NCBI GenBank assembly: GCA_025667525.1
Contig: JANFOE010000052.1
Coordinates: 1 to 64,000, forward strand
Reading direction: 5' to 3'
DNA: 64,000 nucleotides
From: Glebionis coronaria
Lineage: Eukaryota; Streptophyta; Magnoliopsida; Asterales; Asteraceae
Part shown: in pieces, positions 22,356-37,835 of the stretch
Numbering within the stretch: position 1 is the stretch's first letter
Layout: every line of letters begins with the position of its first letter
Notes under the pieces: model-generated
What the model was told of the DNA's origin: nothing
Database searches by the model: none
The model's input: the letters and a program-made list of their open reading frames with translations, nothing else
Program-made: the position numbers and the translations under genes

Positions 22356-24534
22356 ATAATCCTTTGAAAAATTGTGAAAACAGGTTTTTAAGGGGTGTTT
22401 GGGTCAACTGCATTATTTGGATTTGTGGTTTGTTAAGTGTTAGTTTGTGCTTGTGGTTATTAGTACATGCTTATCTGATATACTTGGTCATATTGCTGCA
22501 CATTTTGTGGTTTGAAACACCTTGATTCATAAATAAGGTATAAAATCTTGTTTACTTGGTAAAATTGGCTAGGATTTTGAGGACACCTAGATCTAAGCTT
22601 AGGCTAGGGCTAACAAGTGCTAAACCTTAGTTAATTACTCCAGGAGAAGAGATTTGAGTGCTTGAATTTGGGTCTTTGGTCAATTAGATCAGCAAATAGG
22701 TTTCTACATATGCACCTTGTTCATCAGTAACTTTATCTGCTTTGATCTTGTTATTTACTTTGATTCAGTGTTTGATATAAGTTTATTTGTGCTTATTCAT
22801 AGTTTATATAGCTTGTGTATGCATCCTGTTGAGTTTGATTGGCTTATTCATGCTAAATCTGCTTATGAAGTGCATTACTGCATATTTTCCATGTCTGTGG
22901 TGTATTTGGTAACTGTTTGATTGATTCTGGCTTATTGTGTGAACCAAATTTGGATGTTCTTGTAGCTATTGACTCCTTGTGATTCACTGATCACAAGGGT
23001 GCCCTTGTTTCCAATTGAATCCAACTAAATCTCTCAAAAAAAGCTTGGTCAAATAGTCAAAGCAGTGGGAACTCCTTTCCCCTGCTAGTTGCCACTGCTA
23101 GTGTTAATTGGGTTTCAGCTTATCAATAAGCTATAATAGCTTATTTTAACCAGCAACAACTAGGATTTTGTAATAGGTGCTCATTATTTGACCCATTTGT
23201 TCATACTGGAGCATTTGGTGGGTTGACTTTAGGGTTTGACTAGAAAACCAACTTAATTGACTTTTTCATAAGTGCTTATTGGCTTATTCTGGCTTATTGG
23301 TTTTGCTTATTGGAATTTTGTTGATTGTTTTGGCTTATTGAGTCTAATTGTGACATTTTGCAAGTTGAATCAAGTCCTGAGGTGCCTTATTTCCCAAAAA
23401 CGACTATTTTGTCTTTTAGTGAAATATTACTTTGCTTATTTCTGGCTTATTGAGTGTGCTTTTTCAAAATTTCTTTTTACAGATCTCATAAGCATCCCAA
23501 AAGAAGGTTGTGTGTCAATTTAGAGCTTATGGCATTAGCTTATTGCTTAATGGGCTAAAAAGCCCAATAAGGATAAGCTGTTTGCATAATAAGCTGTGAT
23601 AAGCTCACATTCAGCTTTTGGGCCTTTAGAGTTTTGTGTTTAGAATCAAATTTTGAGTCAGATTGGGCTTTTCCAAGTTAACTGGGCCAGGTTTGACTTT
23701 TGGGCTAAAAAGCCCATTAGTGTTGACTGAATTTGGTTTTGGCCCATTTGAGGGCCCAATAGGGGTATTCTGGTCATTTCACTTTGATTTTCTGTTTATT
23801 TAGGTTAAAATAAACTAGTTTGCAAGTTTTTAGAATTTTTTTACAATTTTTGGATTTTTAATATTATTTTATTATTATTTTTCAAATTTCACATTTTTCA
23901 ACATTTTACATTTTTCTTAGTTTAAATATATTAAAATAGGAATTTAGAAACTTTTAGAATAATTTTATCACTTTTAGATTAATTTTTATAATTATTTTAA
24001 GTTTTAATAGTTTTTAAATCATTTTAAATAGTTTTTATTAGTTTAAAAATTTCTAAAAATAGTTTTTAATCTTTTTAGGTCATTTTAGAGGTTTACCAAT
24101 TGAAAAATCTTTATTTGGGCTTTTTGATAATCTATTTGATTTTTAGGGCTTTAATTAACATTTAAAAATTGAATATTTAATTATTTAAAAGGTTTCAAAA
24201 AGTTTTGATCATTGGTAAACTCTTTGTTAATTTATTTTGATTTTTCGTAAATTTTTGGTAGTTTTTAGAATTAATTTTTATTTTTGTAGTTTTTACGGTT
24301 TTACGTTTTGTCGTCGTAGTATTAATTTCACGTCTTCGTCATCTTCTTTTCTCATCCCCTTCTAAACCAATTATTAATCTCAAATATTTAACAAGTTTTT
24401 CACACACATATACCTCCTTGGGAAACGAACTTTCACACCACAAGGGTCATTAGTGCTTGATTTTCCTAAATCAACACTCAATACTTTACCGCTTTTACGC
24501 ACCTTTTCCTAAAGGTCGTAATTTACCACAACCA
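22356..24534 (+). repeat. D: 5'-truncated Athila-like LTR (copies also at 25635-27813 and 28818-30994)
   Basis: From about 22388 this aligns with the A LTR from about 20194 to its end, but it is a different copy: it ends ACCACAACCA rather than ACTACAATCA and differs by many substitutions. It starts exactly where the A LTR ends, which fits A having inserted inside D, with the rest of D left of the window. D carries the same hairpins (perfect CCTTGTGAT / ATCACAAGG followed by GTGCC; AGCAGTGG 23061-23068 / CCACTGCT 23092-23099). No coding sequence; short frames such as 23272-23523 are chance. Confidence 0.75.
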
Positions 24535-25093
24535 TTTTTGCCATATTCATATAAGGTTTTATTTAATCTATGCAACGTTATAAGACGTATTGTATGATGT
24601 TTTTTACGACAATGGTTCGTATAATGATTTTTAAGGCAAATGCCTATATTATGATTTTTGATAAGGATTTGTATAAAATGACTTTGGCTATTTTATGGCC
24701 TATTACAAAGATTTGTACAAAATGATTTTCGGTAAAAAATTTATACCGATGTTATATTGATGGATTTCATTAAACTCTATGAATTCACTCGGCGTTATCG
24801 CTGACCTTTTCTTTTAACATGTTTTATCTCAGGTACTTGAAGGTAATTCTCGGGAAGACAAAAAGAATTCATGGCCCGCACTTAATTAACAATTTCCATT
24901 CAAAATGCTTTGTAAAAATTGTATGAAATAATATGACTTGGGACCTATGTAAAAATTGATATTTATGAATGGAAAAGCTTTATTATAAAACGACACGATT
25001 TTTAAGTGTTGTCTAGGATGTGAGTAATGTGCTATCCCGTAACACCAACGAGTCTTCTGAAGTATTGAGTTGTATAAATTTGGGGGTGTTACA
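24535..25093 (+). repeat. 3' end of E 5' LTR (copies at 27814-28372 and 30995-31553)
   Basis: Homologous to 55355-55909, ending GGGGGTGTTACA. The junction with D at 24534/24535 marks where D entered the E LTR; the matching point in the 3' LTR is near 55350. Confidence 0.85.
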
Positions 25094-25096
25094 GTT

Positions 25097-25108
25097 TGGT
25101 ACCAGAGC
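25097..25108 (+). other. Primer binding site of E, initiator-Met type (copies at 28376 and 31557)
   Basis: TGGTACCAGAGC lies three bases after the LTR end. The usual plant iMet complement is TGGTATCAGAGC, so there is one mismatch, shared by all three copies. Confidence 0.8.
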
Positions 25109-25271
25109 TCTCGTTATAGAGAACGAAAGATTTTTAAAACCAAGGTTTTGAATAAAACATTTCAAAATATTTTAACTATAAACATTTTTCTAAAAATGTC
25201 TAAAAATCTTTTGACTATAACGGTGCCGAAGAATTCCCGAGTTACCGACAAGGCCAGACTAAGAAATGTTA

Positions 25272-25476
<205 letters not shown>

Positions 25477-28400
25477 CATTTAACAAATTTCTCACACACA
25501 TATACCTCCTTGGGAAACGAACTTTCATACCTTAATGGTCATTAGTGTTGATTTTCCTAAATCATCACTCGATACTTACCGCTCATTTAGGCTCTTTTGT
25601 TTTCCTAAACAAGAGGTGTAATTTACTACAATCAATAATCCTTTGAAAAATTGTGAAAACAGGTTTTTAAGGGGTGTTTGGGTCAACTGCATTATTTGGA
25701 TTTGTGGTTTGTTAAGTGTTAGTTTGTGCTTGTGGTTATTAGTACATGCTTATCTGATATACTTGGTCATATTGCTGCACATTTTGTGGTTTGAAACACC
25801 TTGATTCATAAATAGGGTATAAAATCTTGTTTACTTGGTAAAATTGGCTAGGATTTTGAGGACACCTAGATCTAAGCTAAGGCTAGGGCTAACAAGTGCT
25901 AAACCTTTGTTAATTACTCTAGGAGAAGAGATTTGAGTGCTTGAATTTGGGTCTTTGGTCAATCAGATCAGCAAATAGGTTTCTACATATGCACCTTGTT
26001 CATCAGTAACTTTATCTGCTTTGATCTTGTTATTTACTTTGATATAGTGTTTGATATAAGTTTATTTGTGCTTATTCATAGTTTATATAGCTTGTGTATG
26101 CATCCTGTTGAATTTGATTGGCTTATTCATGCTAAATCTGCTTATTAAGTGCATTACTGCATATTTTCCATGTCTGTGGTGTATTTGGTAACTGTTTGAT
26201 TGATTCTGGCTTATTGTGTGAACCAAATTTGGATGTTCTTGTAGCTATTGACTCCTTGTGATTCACTGATCACAAGGGTGCCCTTGTTTCCAATTGAATC
26301 CAACTAAATCTCTCAAAAAAAGCTTGGTCAAATAGTCAAAGCAGTGGGAACTCCTTTCCCCTGCTAGTTGCCACTGCTAGTGTTAATTGGGTTTCAGCTT
26401 ATCAATAAGCTATAATAGCTTATTTTAACCAGCAACAACTAGGATTTTGTAATAGGTGCTCATTATTTGACCCATTTGTTCATACTGGAGCATTTGGTGG
26501 GTTGACTTTAGGGTTTGACTAGAAAACCAAGTTAATTGACTTTTTCATAAGTGCTTATTGGCTTATTCTGGCTTATTGGTTTTGCTTATTGGAATTTTGT
26601 TGATTGTTTTGGCTTATTGAGTCCAATTGTGACATTTTGCAAGTTGAATCAAGTCCTGAGGTGCCTTATTTCCCAAAAACGACTATTTTGTCTTTTAGTG
26701 AAATATTACTTTGCTTATTTCTGGCTTATTGAGTGTGCTTTTTCAAAATTTCTTTTTACAGATCTCATAAGCATCCCAAAAGAAGGTTGTGTGTCAATTT
26801 AGAGCTTATGGCATTAGCTTATTGCTTAATGGGCTAAAAAGCCCAATAAGGATAAGCTGTTTGCATAATAAGCTGTGATAAGCTCACATTCAGCTTTTGG
26901 GCCTTTAGAGTTTTGTGTTTAGAATCAAATTTTGAGTCAGATTGGGCTTTTCCAAGTTAACTGGGCCAGGTTTGACTTTTTGGGCTAAAAAGCCCATTAG
27001 TGTTGACTGAATTTGGTTTTGGCCCATTTGAGGGCCCAATAGGGGTATTCTGGTCATTTCACTTTGATTTTCTGTTTATTTAGGTTAAAATAAACTAGTT
27101 TGCAAGTTTTTAGAATTTTTTACAATTTTTGGATTTTTAATATTATTTTATTATTATTTTTCAAATTTCACATTTTTCAACTTTTTACATTTTTCTTAGT
27201 TTAAATATATTAAAATAGGAATTTATAAACTTTTAGAATAATTTTATCACTTTTAGATTAATTTTTATAATTATTTTAAGTTTTAATAGTTTTTAAATCA
27301 TTTTAAATAGTTTTTATTAGTTTAAAATTTTCTAAAAATAGTTTTTAATCTTTTTAGGTCATTTTAGAGGTTTACCAATTGAAAAATCTTTATTTGGGCT
27401 TTTTGATAATCTATTTGATTTTTAGGGCTTTAATTAACATTTAAAAATTGAATATTTAATTATTTAAAAGGTTTCAAAAAGTTTTGATCATTGGAAAACT
27501 CTTTGTTAATTTATTTTGATTTTTCGTAAATTTTTGGTAGTTTTTAGAATTAATTTTTATTTTTGTAGTTTTTACGGTTTTACGTTTTGTCGTCGTAGTA
27601 TTAATTTCACGTCTTCGTCATCTTCTTTTCTCATCCCCTTCTAAACCAATTATTAATCTCAAATATTTAACAAGTTTTTCACACACATATACCTCCTTGG
27701 GAAACGAACTTTCACACCACAAGGGTCATTAGTGCTTGATTTTCCTAAATCAACACTCAATACTTTACCGCTTTTACGCACCTTTTCCTAAAGGTCGTAA
27801 TTTACCACAACCATTTTTGCCATATTCATATAAGGTTTTATTTAATCTATGCAACGTTATAAGACGTATTGTATGATGTTTTTTACGACAATGGTTCGTA
27901 TAATGATTTTTAAGGCAAATGCCTATATTATGATTTTTGATAAGGATTTGTATAAAATGACTTTGGCTATTTTATGGCCTATTACAAAGATTTGTACAAA
28001 ATGATTTTCGGTAAAAAATTTATACCGATGTTATATTGATGGATTTCATTAAACTCTATGAATTCACTCGGCGTTATCACTGACCTTTTCTTTTAACATG
28101 TTTTATCTCAGGTACTTGAAGGTAATTCTCGGGAAGACAAAAAGAATTCATGGCCCGCACTTAATTAACAATTTCCATTCAAAATGCTTTGTAAAAATTG
28201 TATGAAATAATATGACTTGGGACCTATGTAAAAATTGATATTTATGAATGGAAAAGCTTTATTATAAAACGACACGATTTTTAAGTGTTGTCTAGGATGT
28301 GAGTAATGTGCTATCCCGTAACACCAACGAGTCTTCTGCAGTATTGAGTTGTATAAATTTGGGGGTGTTACAGTTTGGTACCAGAGCTCTCGTTATAGAG

Positions 28401-28550
28401 AACGAAAGATTTTTAAAACCAAGGTTTTGAATAAAACATTTCAAAATATTTTAACTATAAACATTTTTCTAAAAATGTCTAAAAATCTTTTGACTATAAC
28501 GGTGCCGAAGAATTCCCGAGTTACCGACAAGGCCAGACTGAGAAATGTTA

Positions 28551-28659
<109 letters not shown>

Positions 28660-31600
28660 CATTTAACAAATTTCTCACACACATATACCTCCTTGGGAAA
28701 CGAACTTTCATACCTTAATGGTCATTAGTGTTGATTTTCCTAAATCATCACTCGATACTTACCGCTCATTTACGCTCTTTTGTTTTTCTAAACAAGAGGT
28801 GTAATTTACTACAATCAATAATCCTTTGAAAAATTGTGAAAACAGGTTTTTAAGGGGTGTTTGGGTCAACTGCATTATTTGGATTTGTGGTTTGTTAAGT
28901 GTTAGTTTGTGCTTGTGGTTATTAGTACATGCTTATCTGATATACTTGGTCATATTGCTGCACATTTTGTGGTTTGAAACACCTTGATTCATAAATAGGG
29001 TATAAAATCTTGTTTACTTGGTAAAATTGGCTAGGATTTTGAGGACACCTAGATCTAAGCTAAGGCTAGGGCTAACAAGTGCTAAACCTTTGTTAATTAC
29101 TCCAGGAGAAGAGATTTGAGTGCTTGAATTTGGGTCTTTGGTCAATTAGATCAGCAAATAGGTTTCTACATATGCACCTTGTTCATCAGTAACTTTATCT
29201 GCTTTGATCTTGTTATTTACTTTGATTCAGTGTTTGATATAAGTTTATTTGTGCTTATTCATAGTTTATATAGCTTGTGTATGCATCCTGTTGAATTTGA
29301 TTGGCTTATTCATGCTAAATCTGCTTATTAAGTGCATTACTGCATATTTTCCATGTCTGTGGTGTATTTGGTAACTGTTTGATTGATTCTGGCTTATTGT
29401 GTGAACCAAATTTGGATGTTCTTGTAGCTATTGACTCCTTGTGATTCACTGATCACAAGGGTGCCCTTGTTTCCAATTGAATCCAACTAAATCTCTCAAA
29501 AAAAGCTTGGTCAAATAGTCAAAGCAGTGGGAACTCCTTTCCCCTGCTAGTTGCCACTGCTAGTGTTAATTGGGTTTCAGCTTATCAATAAGCTATAATA
29601 GCTTATTTTAACCAGCAACAACTAGGATTTTGTAATAGGTGCTCATTATTTGACCCATTTGTTCATACTGGAGCATTTGGTGGGTTGACTTTAGGGTTTG
29701 ACTAGAAAACCAAGTTAATTGACTTTTTCATAAGTGCTTATTGGCTTATTCTGGCTTATTGGTTTTGCTTATTGGAATTTTGTTGATTGTTTTGGCTTAT
29801 TGAGTCCAATTGTGACATTTTGCAAGTTGAATCAAGTCCTGAGGTGCCTTATTTCCCAAAAACGACTATTTTGTCTTTTAGTGAAATATTACTTTGCTTA
29901 TTTCTGGCTTATTGAGTGTGCTTTTTCAAAATTTCTTTTTACAGATCTCATAAGCATCCCAAAAGAAGGTTGTGTGTCAATTTAGAGCTTATGGCATTAG
30001 CTTATTGCTTAATGGGCTAAAAAGCCCAATAAGGATAAGCTGTTTGCATAATAAGCTGTGATAAGCTCACATTCAGCTTTTGGGCCTTTAGAGTTTTGTG
30101 TTTAGAATCAAATTTTGAGTCAGATTGGGCTTTTCCAAGTTAACTGGGCCAGGTTTGACTTTTTGGGCTAAAAAGCCCATTAGTGTTGACTGAATTTGGT
30201 TTTGGCCCATTTGAGGGCCCAATAGGGGTATTCTGGTCATTTCACTTTGATTTTCTGTTTATTTAGGTTAAAATAAACTAGTTTGCAAGTTTTTAGAATT
30301 TTTTACAATTTTTGGATTTTTAATATTATTTTATTATTATTTTTCAAATTTCACATTTTTCAACTTTTTACATTTTTCTTAGTTTAAATATATTAAAATA
30401 GGAATTTAGAAACTTTTAGAATAATTTTATCACTTTTAGATTAATTTTTATAATTATTTTAATTTAATAGTTTTTAAATCATTTTAAATAGTTTTTATTA
30501 GTTTAAAAATTTCTAAAAATAGTTTTTAATCTTTTTAGGTCATTTTAGAGGTTTACCAATTGAAAAATCTTTATTTGGGCTTTTTGATAATCTATTTGAT
30601 TTTTAGGGCTTCAATTAACATTTAAAAATTGAATATTTAATTATTTAAAAGGTTTCAAAAAGTTTTGATCATTGGAAAACTCTTTGTTAATTTATTTTGA
30701 TTTTTCGTAAATTTTTGGTAGTTTTTAGAATTAATTTTTATTTTTGTAGTTTTTACGGTTTTACGTTTTGTCGTCGTAGTATTAATTTCACGTCTTCGTC
30801 ATCTTCTTTTCTCATCCCCTTCTAAACCAATTATTAATCTCAAATATTTAACAAGTTTTTCACACACATATACCTCCTTGGGAAACGAACTTTCACACCA
30901 CAAGGGTCATTAGTGCTTGATTTTCCTAAATCAACACTCAATACTTTACCGCTTTTACGCACCTTTTCCTAAAGGTCGTAATTTACCACAACCATTTTTG
31001 CCATATTCATATAAGGTTTTATTTAATCTATGCAACGTTATAAGACGTATTGTATGATGTTTTTTACGACAATGGTTCGTATAATGATTTTTAAGGCAAA
31101 TGCCTATATTATGATTTTTGATAAGGATTTGTATAAAATGACTTTGGCTATTTTATGGCCTATTACAAAGATTTGTACAAAATGATTTTCGGTAAAAAAT
31201 TTATACCGATGTTATATTGATGGATTTCATTAAACTCTATGAATTCACTCGGCGTTATCGCTGACCTTTTCTTTTAACATGTTTTATCTCAGGTACTTGA
31301 AGGTAATTCTCGGGAAGACAAAAAGAATTCATGGCCCGCACTTAATTAACAATTTCCATTCAAAATGCTTTGTAAAAATTGTATGAAATAATATGACTTG
31401 GGACCTATGTAAAAATTGATATTTATGAATGGAAAAGCTTTATTATAAAACGACACGATTTTTAAGTGTTGTCTAGGATGTGAGTAATGTGCTATCCCGT
31501 AACACCAACGAGTCTTCTGCAGTATTGAGTTGTATAAATTTGGGGGTGTTACAGTTTGGTACCAGAGCTCTCGTTATAGAGAACGAAAGATTTTTAAAAC

Positions 31601-31731
31601 CAAGGTTTTGAATAAAACATTTCAAAATATTTTAACTATAAACATTTTTCTAAAAATGTCTAAAAATCTTTTGACTATAACGGTGCCAAAGAATTCCCGA
31701 GTTACCGACAAGGCCAGACTGAGAAATGTTA

Positions 31732-33928
<2,197 letters not shown>

Positions 33929-33933
33929 AGGGG
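33929..33933. repeat. Target-site duplication of element C (left copy, AGGGG)
   Basis: AGGGG precedes the left end of C and recurs at 50026-50030 after the right end. Perfect 5 bp match. Confidence 0.92.
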
Positions 33934-35129
33934 TGTGTTGGAGTTTTTACCACTCTTTAGGAAAAGAGCAATAAATAGGGCAAGTGAGCACGACGATTTA
34001 GGAAAACCGTGTGTGTAAGACCCTAAAAGTGAGTTCGTTCTCGAGGAGGCAAGTGCGTTGTGTATTGAATTGATATTGATTTGTGATTATATGATTTAGA
34101 AAGAAATGGAATTAGAAGAGAAAGACAGTTACAAAGACGAATTAAACTACGACGAAAAAGGCGAACACGTAAAATCGTAAATAGTGCCAAAATTAAAATT
34201 TTAACCTAAAAATTCCTAAAAATTACTAAAAATCCCCAATAATATTCTAAGAGTTTACAAAAAATCCAAACTTGCTAAAACCTTTTAATTAATTCAATAA
34301 TGAGTTTTTAATGCTAATTAAAGCCCTAAAAATCACTTTTAATTATTAAAAAGCCTTAAACAAGATCTAATAGTTTGTAAACCTCAAAAATAACCTAACT
34401 AATCTAAAAAATATTTTTAAAAATTTTAAAACCAAATTAAACTATTTTTAAACACTTAAAAACTATTAAAATCAATTAAATCTTAAATTAATTCTAGAAA
34501 TTAATTGAAAAGTCTTAAAAATATTTGGAAAGTGAAAAAACTCCTAATTAAGTGGCCTTAACCTAGGAAAAATGTAAAAACTAAAAAAAAAAAACTTCAA
34601 TTTTTAATAATAAAATAATATTAAAATATTCAAAAAAAATAAAAGTTTATAAATAAATTCTAAAAAATTACCAAAAATCTAGAATATTATAACTAAAACA
34701 AAAATGCAATCCAAATTTTCTGAAACCTATTTAATAACTTTATATTAAATTTTAAAGTTGCTTAAAAACCCTAATATCCTATAAAATCAAAACTAAGCTA
34801 ATTTGAAAACTTAAAAATCTGTAAACCTCAAAAATATGATTAAAAACCTAAAAACTATTTTTTCAGATTTTTAATATACCTTTTTCTATTTTTTATGACT
34901 TTTTAAATTAAAACTTAAAATAATCCTAATAAATTAATTAATAAAGGGAAAAATATACTTTTTGCTCAGAAAAGTCAAAAACCCTAATATAAACCTAAGA
35001 AAAATGCTAAACAGGAAAAAGCTTAAGGAAATAAGCTAGAAATAGCTTATTTAAAAGCTGTTGGTCAAATAAGCTATAAATCAAATAACCCTTAAATAGA
35101 AAATGAAATGAAACTTAAACGTAAAAAAC

Positions 35130-35206
35130 CATCCGGATCACTGGTTAACACGTTACTCCTCCAAACGGGAGGTCGCGTGTTCGAGCCCAGGCCAGGTGAG
35201 TTTTTT
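35130..35206 (+). other. tRNA-like block with Pol III-type boxes, antisense in C LTR
   Basis: Plus-strand sequence has an A-box-like TGGTTAACACG (35142-35152), a B-box-like GTGTTCGAGCC (35177-35187) and a run of six T (35201-35206). The flanks CATCCGG (35130-35136) and CCAGGTG (35192-35198) could pair as an acceptor stem with one mismatch and one wobble. D, anticodon and T stems are poor, so this is a tRNA relic or SINE-head-like sequence rather than a working tRNA gene. Copy in the other LTR at 47330-47406 has B box GTGTCCGAGCC. Confidence 0.4.
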
Positions 35207-35348
35207 GTAAACTTTTTATTTTTTTTTCCTTTTTAAAACACAAACCAGACACTTATCTTAACCCAAAACACAAATCCCAATCCAAGTTATCAAAGATTTA
35301 AAGCTTAGGAAAGCAAAACGTGCCCAGATAAGCACTAGTATCTGATGA

Positions 35349-35459
35349 GCACACAAGTGTTTATTCACTTGTGCAAATTGACCAAGAGGACTTGGTCTTG
35401 TGATTTGTGGTTGTTTGATTGGATACAAGGGGCACCCTTATACTCTTTGGAGTATAAGG
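35349..35459 (-). other. Hairpin cluster in C 3' LTR
   Basis: Three perfect stems: CCTTATACTC (35436-35445) / GAGTATAAGG (35450-35459), loop of 4; GACCAAG (35380-35386) / CTTGGTC (35391-35397), loop of 4; CACAAGTG (35352-35359) / CACTTGTG (35366-35373), loop of 6. In LTR sense the first is followed by GTGCC, as in A and B. The 5' LTR copy of the first is at 47635-47658. Confidence 0.65.
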
Positions 35460-36546
35460 AGTCAGAATACACACAAAACAAGCAAGATCAATAAGCAAAT
35501 CAATAACGAAGATCACAAAAAGTTACTGAAAAGCATACTTGTTGACTGATGAACAAAATAACCAAGATACATGCATAAAAATGAGTTTCAAAAGCTTAAA
35601 TCATGCACACAAACTAATCAGCTAGCAAGAAATTGATACACAAATTTCATATGGCCTATAATCTAACAGTTTAACAAACTTTGATGCACAAACTTTCAAG
35701 AAAAACAAGCAGAATAGAGGTTTTACTGATTTTATGCTATTTTCAACTTTTAGCATGCAAATGAGTTTAAAACTCCATCAACCTGAAACACAAGCACCTA
35801 TAACTCCCTATTAACACCCAAGAAATGTTTCTAAACAGGTTTTAACACAAAATTTAATCACAAATCTTTGCTTATCCCTTATCCCAAACACTCCTTTAAA
35901 ACTGAATATGCAAAATTTTCAAACACAATGAACTCAAAACCTAATCAAATTGAATCAAGATCAATCTAACATGCATACTACACCAGATTAAACAATATCA
36001 AGCAGATAAATCCACTCTTTAACAGCTTTCATGCAAAATCGCATAAACACATAAATTTTGGAAAACTGAAAATGGAAAAGAGAAACAAGAAGCTACCTTA
36101 AGGGTCCTACATCCAGGACCCTTAGTGGTTGAAAAACCACCTCCCTATAGGCTGGGGCCTATGCAGAACACTTGAACAGCAATCAAACTCAAACCTGCTA
36201 AGAAAAATTGAAAAGAAACAAGCAAATATAATACTTTCTGAATTTTTTTGAACCTTTCTTTCTTACAACTCCCTTACACAACTTGCTTTGAAATTACTAA
36301 CACAAAAACATTCCAACCTTAGAAAACCAAATCAGAACAAGTTTTTCACCAAGAAAAACCAATTTTCAGAAACTTTTGAAAACAAGACTTAAATTTTAAA
36401 AAAACTTGAAAAGTAAACAAACTTGGAATTTAAACAAGCAAACAATGTAAATGAAGATGGCTCTTTCTTCTCATCAACAAACTTTCACCTTTTTCATTCA
36501 TTAAAAATAGGACTTACAAAGTTGTGAAAAAAAGAGAAAAATGAAC

Positions 36547-36580
36547 AAGGGTCATGCACAATACGCATACTCCTTATATA
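36547..36580 (-). promoter_or_regulatory. TATA box with overlapping hairpin, C 3' LTR
   Basis: Minus-strand TATATAAGG (36572-36580) enters a stem AAGGAGTATGC / GCATGACCCTT (36547-36575, loop of 7) with two mismatches and one wobble. The 5' LTR copy, the one that would drive the element, is at 48746-48779. Confidence 0.55.
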
Positions 36581-37823
36581 GGACTACATAGAACATTCTA
36601 GTTACTCTCAATAAAATAATACAAGCATAAAACCCTAATGTCTGAAAATCCCAAAATGCCCTTGTGTTCTTGACTGATTTTTGGGTCAAATTGATCCTCA
36701 TGTGATCTTTGTACTTGGCCAGCCTTGAAAAGTTGATCATGATCGTCCAAATGTGCTTGGGGACCAAGGAGTGTGATCCAGACGTTTAAATGGTCGGGTT
36801 TTGAAATTGGGGGAAAGTGATGGGTGCAGGGGGAGGGTCCCACAAGACACATGGGTGTGTCTTGTGGTGGTTTGAGGTGTGGGTTTAAGTGAAAAAAGCC
36901 TTAATCAACCATCTGGAAAACATGAGTTAAAAACCCATTGTTTATGGCTTAATTGTACCTGGGTTTAAATTAGGGTTTAAAGGTAATTAAGGGGGGGTTT
37001 AATCCGAATTGGGGAAAGATTAATTTAAAATAGTGTTTGGAGGGAAGGAATATGAGTGGTTTGACTGAAGTTGACTGAGTTTATTTAATAAACTCAGTTA
37101 GTGGAAGGTGACGTGGGGATGGGGGATGAAGTGGAGGTTTGTGATTGGTGGTGGTGGGTGATGTGTTAAAATGATTGGATGGGAGGAGTTTGGGTGTCTG
37201 GCTGGTTGACCCCCTCAAGTTTCACCTTTCTTTCACTTTGTATTAAATGGCAATAAATCCAATTCCTTTGTAAATCAACTTTGGCAGATTTACACTTTTG
37301 GCACAAGTACTTTATAAACTTGAAACAAGGACTAAACATGTAATTTCTTCATTCTTCAAGGACTGTTTTTGACATGTCTTCATACTTCAAGGCCTTGACT
37401 TTGTTGACTTCTTGGAGGACCATTATTGACAATTTAATTTTGTTGAGGGACTAAATTTGTCAATTCTTCAAAGTTAAGGGTCCTTTTTGTAATTTTGACA
37501 AACTTCAGGGACCAAACTTGTAATTATGAAGATACAAGGGTATAAAGTGTCAATTCTTCAAACTTGGAGGACCAATCTTCATAATTCTTCAAATCTTCAA
37601 GGGTTTTCATGGAAAATTCTTCATTAGGGCTTGGTTCATCGTGCGGCTTCGTTTCCCGTGTTCGTTTTTGATTGATTCTTGTGATCTTTTGTCATTTTCT
37701 CAATATCCGTACCTAAAATACACAAGCAACAAACACAAGCATATATTTGGGTATTTTGATGATATTTAATGCATTTTAAGCCCTAATTGGACGACGAGAC
37801 TATGTATAAAAGCAGTCTCATCA

Positions 37824-37835
37824 CTCCCCCATACT
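37824..37835 (-). other. Polypurine tract of C
   Basis: Minus-strand AGTATGGGGGAG directly before the 3' LTR, identical to A and B. Confidence 0.9.

Larger units (their letters stand above)
33934..37823 (-). repeat. 3' LTR of element C
   Basis: On the minus strand it starts TGATGAGAC at 37823 and ends ...CCAACACA at 33934. Carries TATA/hairpin (36547-36580), hairpin cluster (35349-35459) and an antisense tRNA-like block (35130-35206). Short frames at 36552-36852 are chance. Confidence 0.94.

Noticed and set aside
22717..23523. Repeated 83-residue hydrophobic frames (23272, 26551, 29734)
   Set aside because: Same LTR segment in the triplicated unit; Leu/Phe/Tyr-rich because of GCTTATT and TTTT words, without homologous frame in the A LTR.
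35130..35206. Functional tRNA gene
   Set aside because: D, anticodon and T stems do not pair acceptably and the B box is mutated in the other LTR copy; kept only as a tRNA-like relic.
36552..36852. Short minus-strand frames repeated at 48751-49093 (VPKHIWTIMINF...)
   Set aside because: Conserved only because both lie in the two C LTRs; overlapping frames, no domain, no expected coding.
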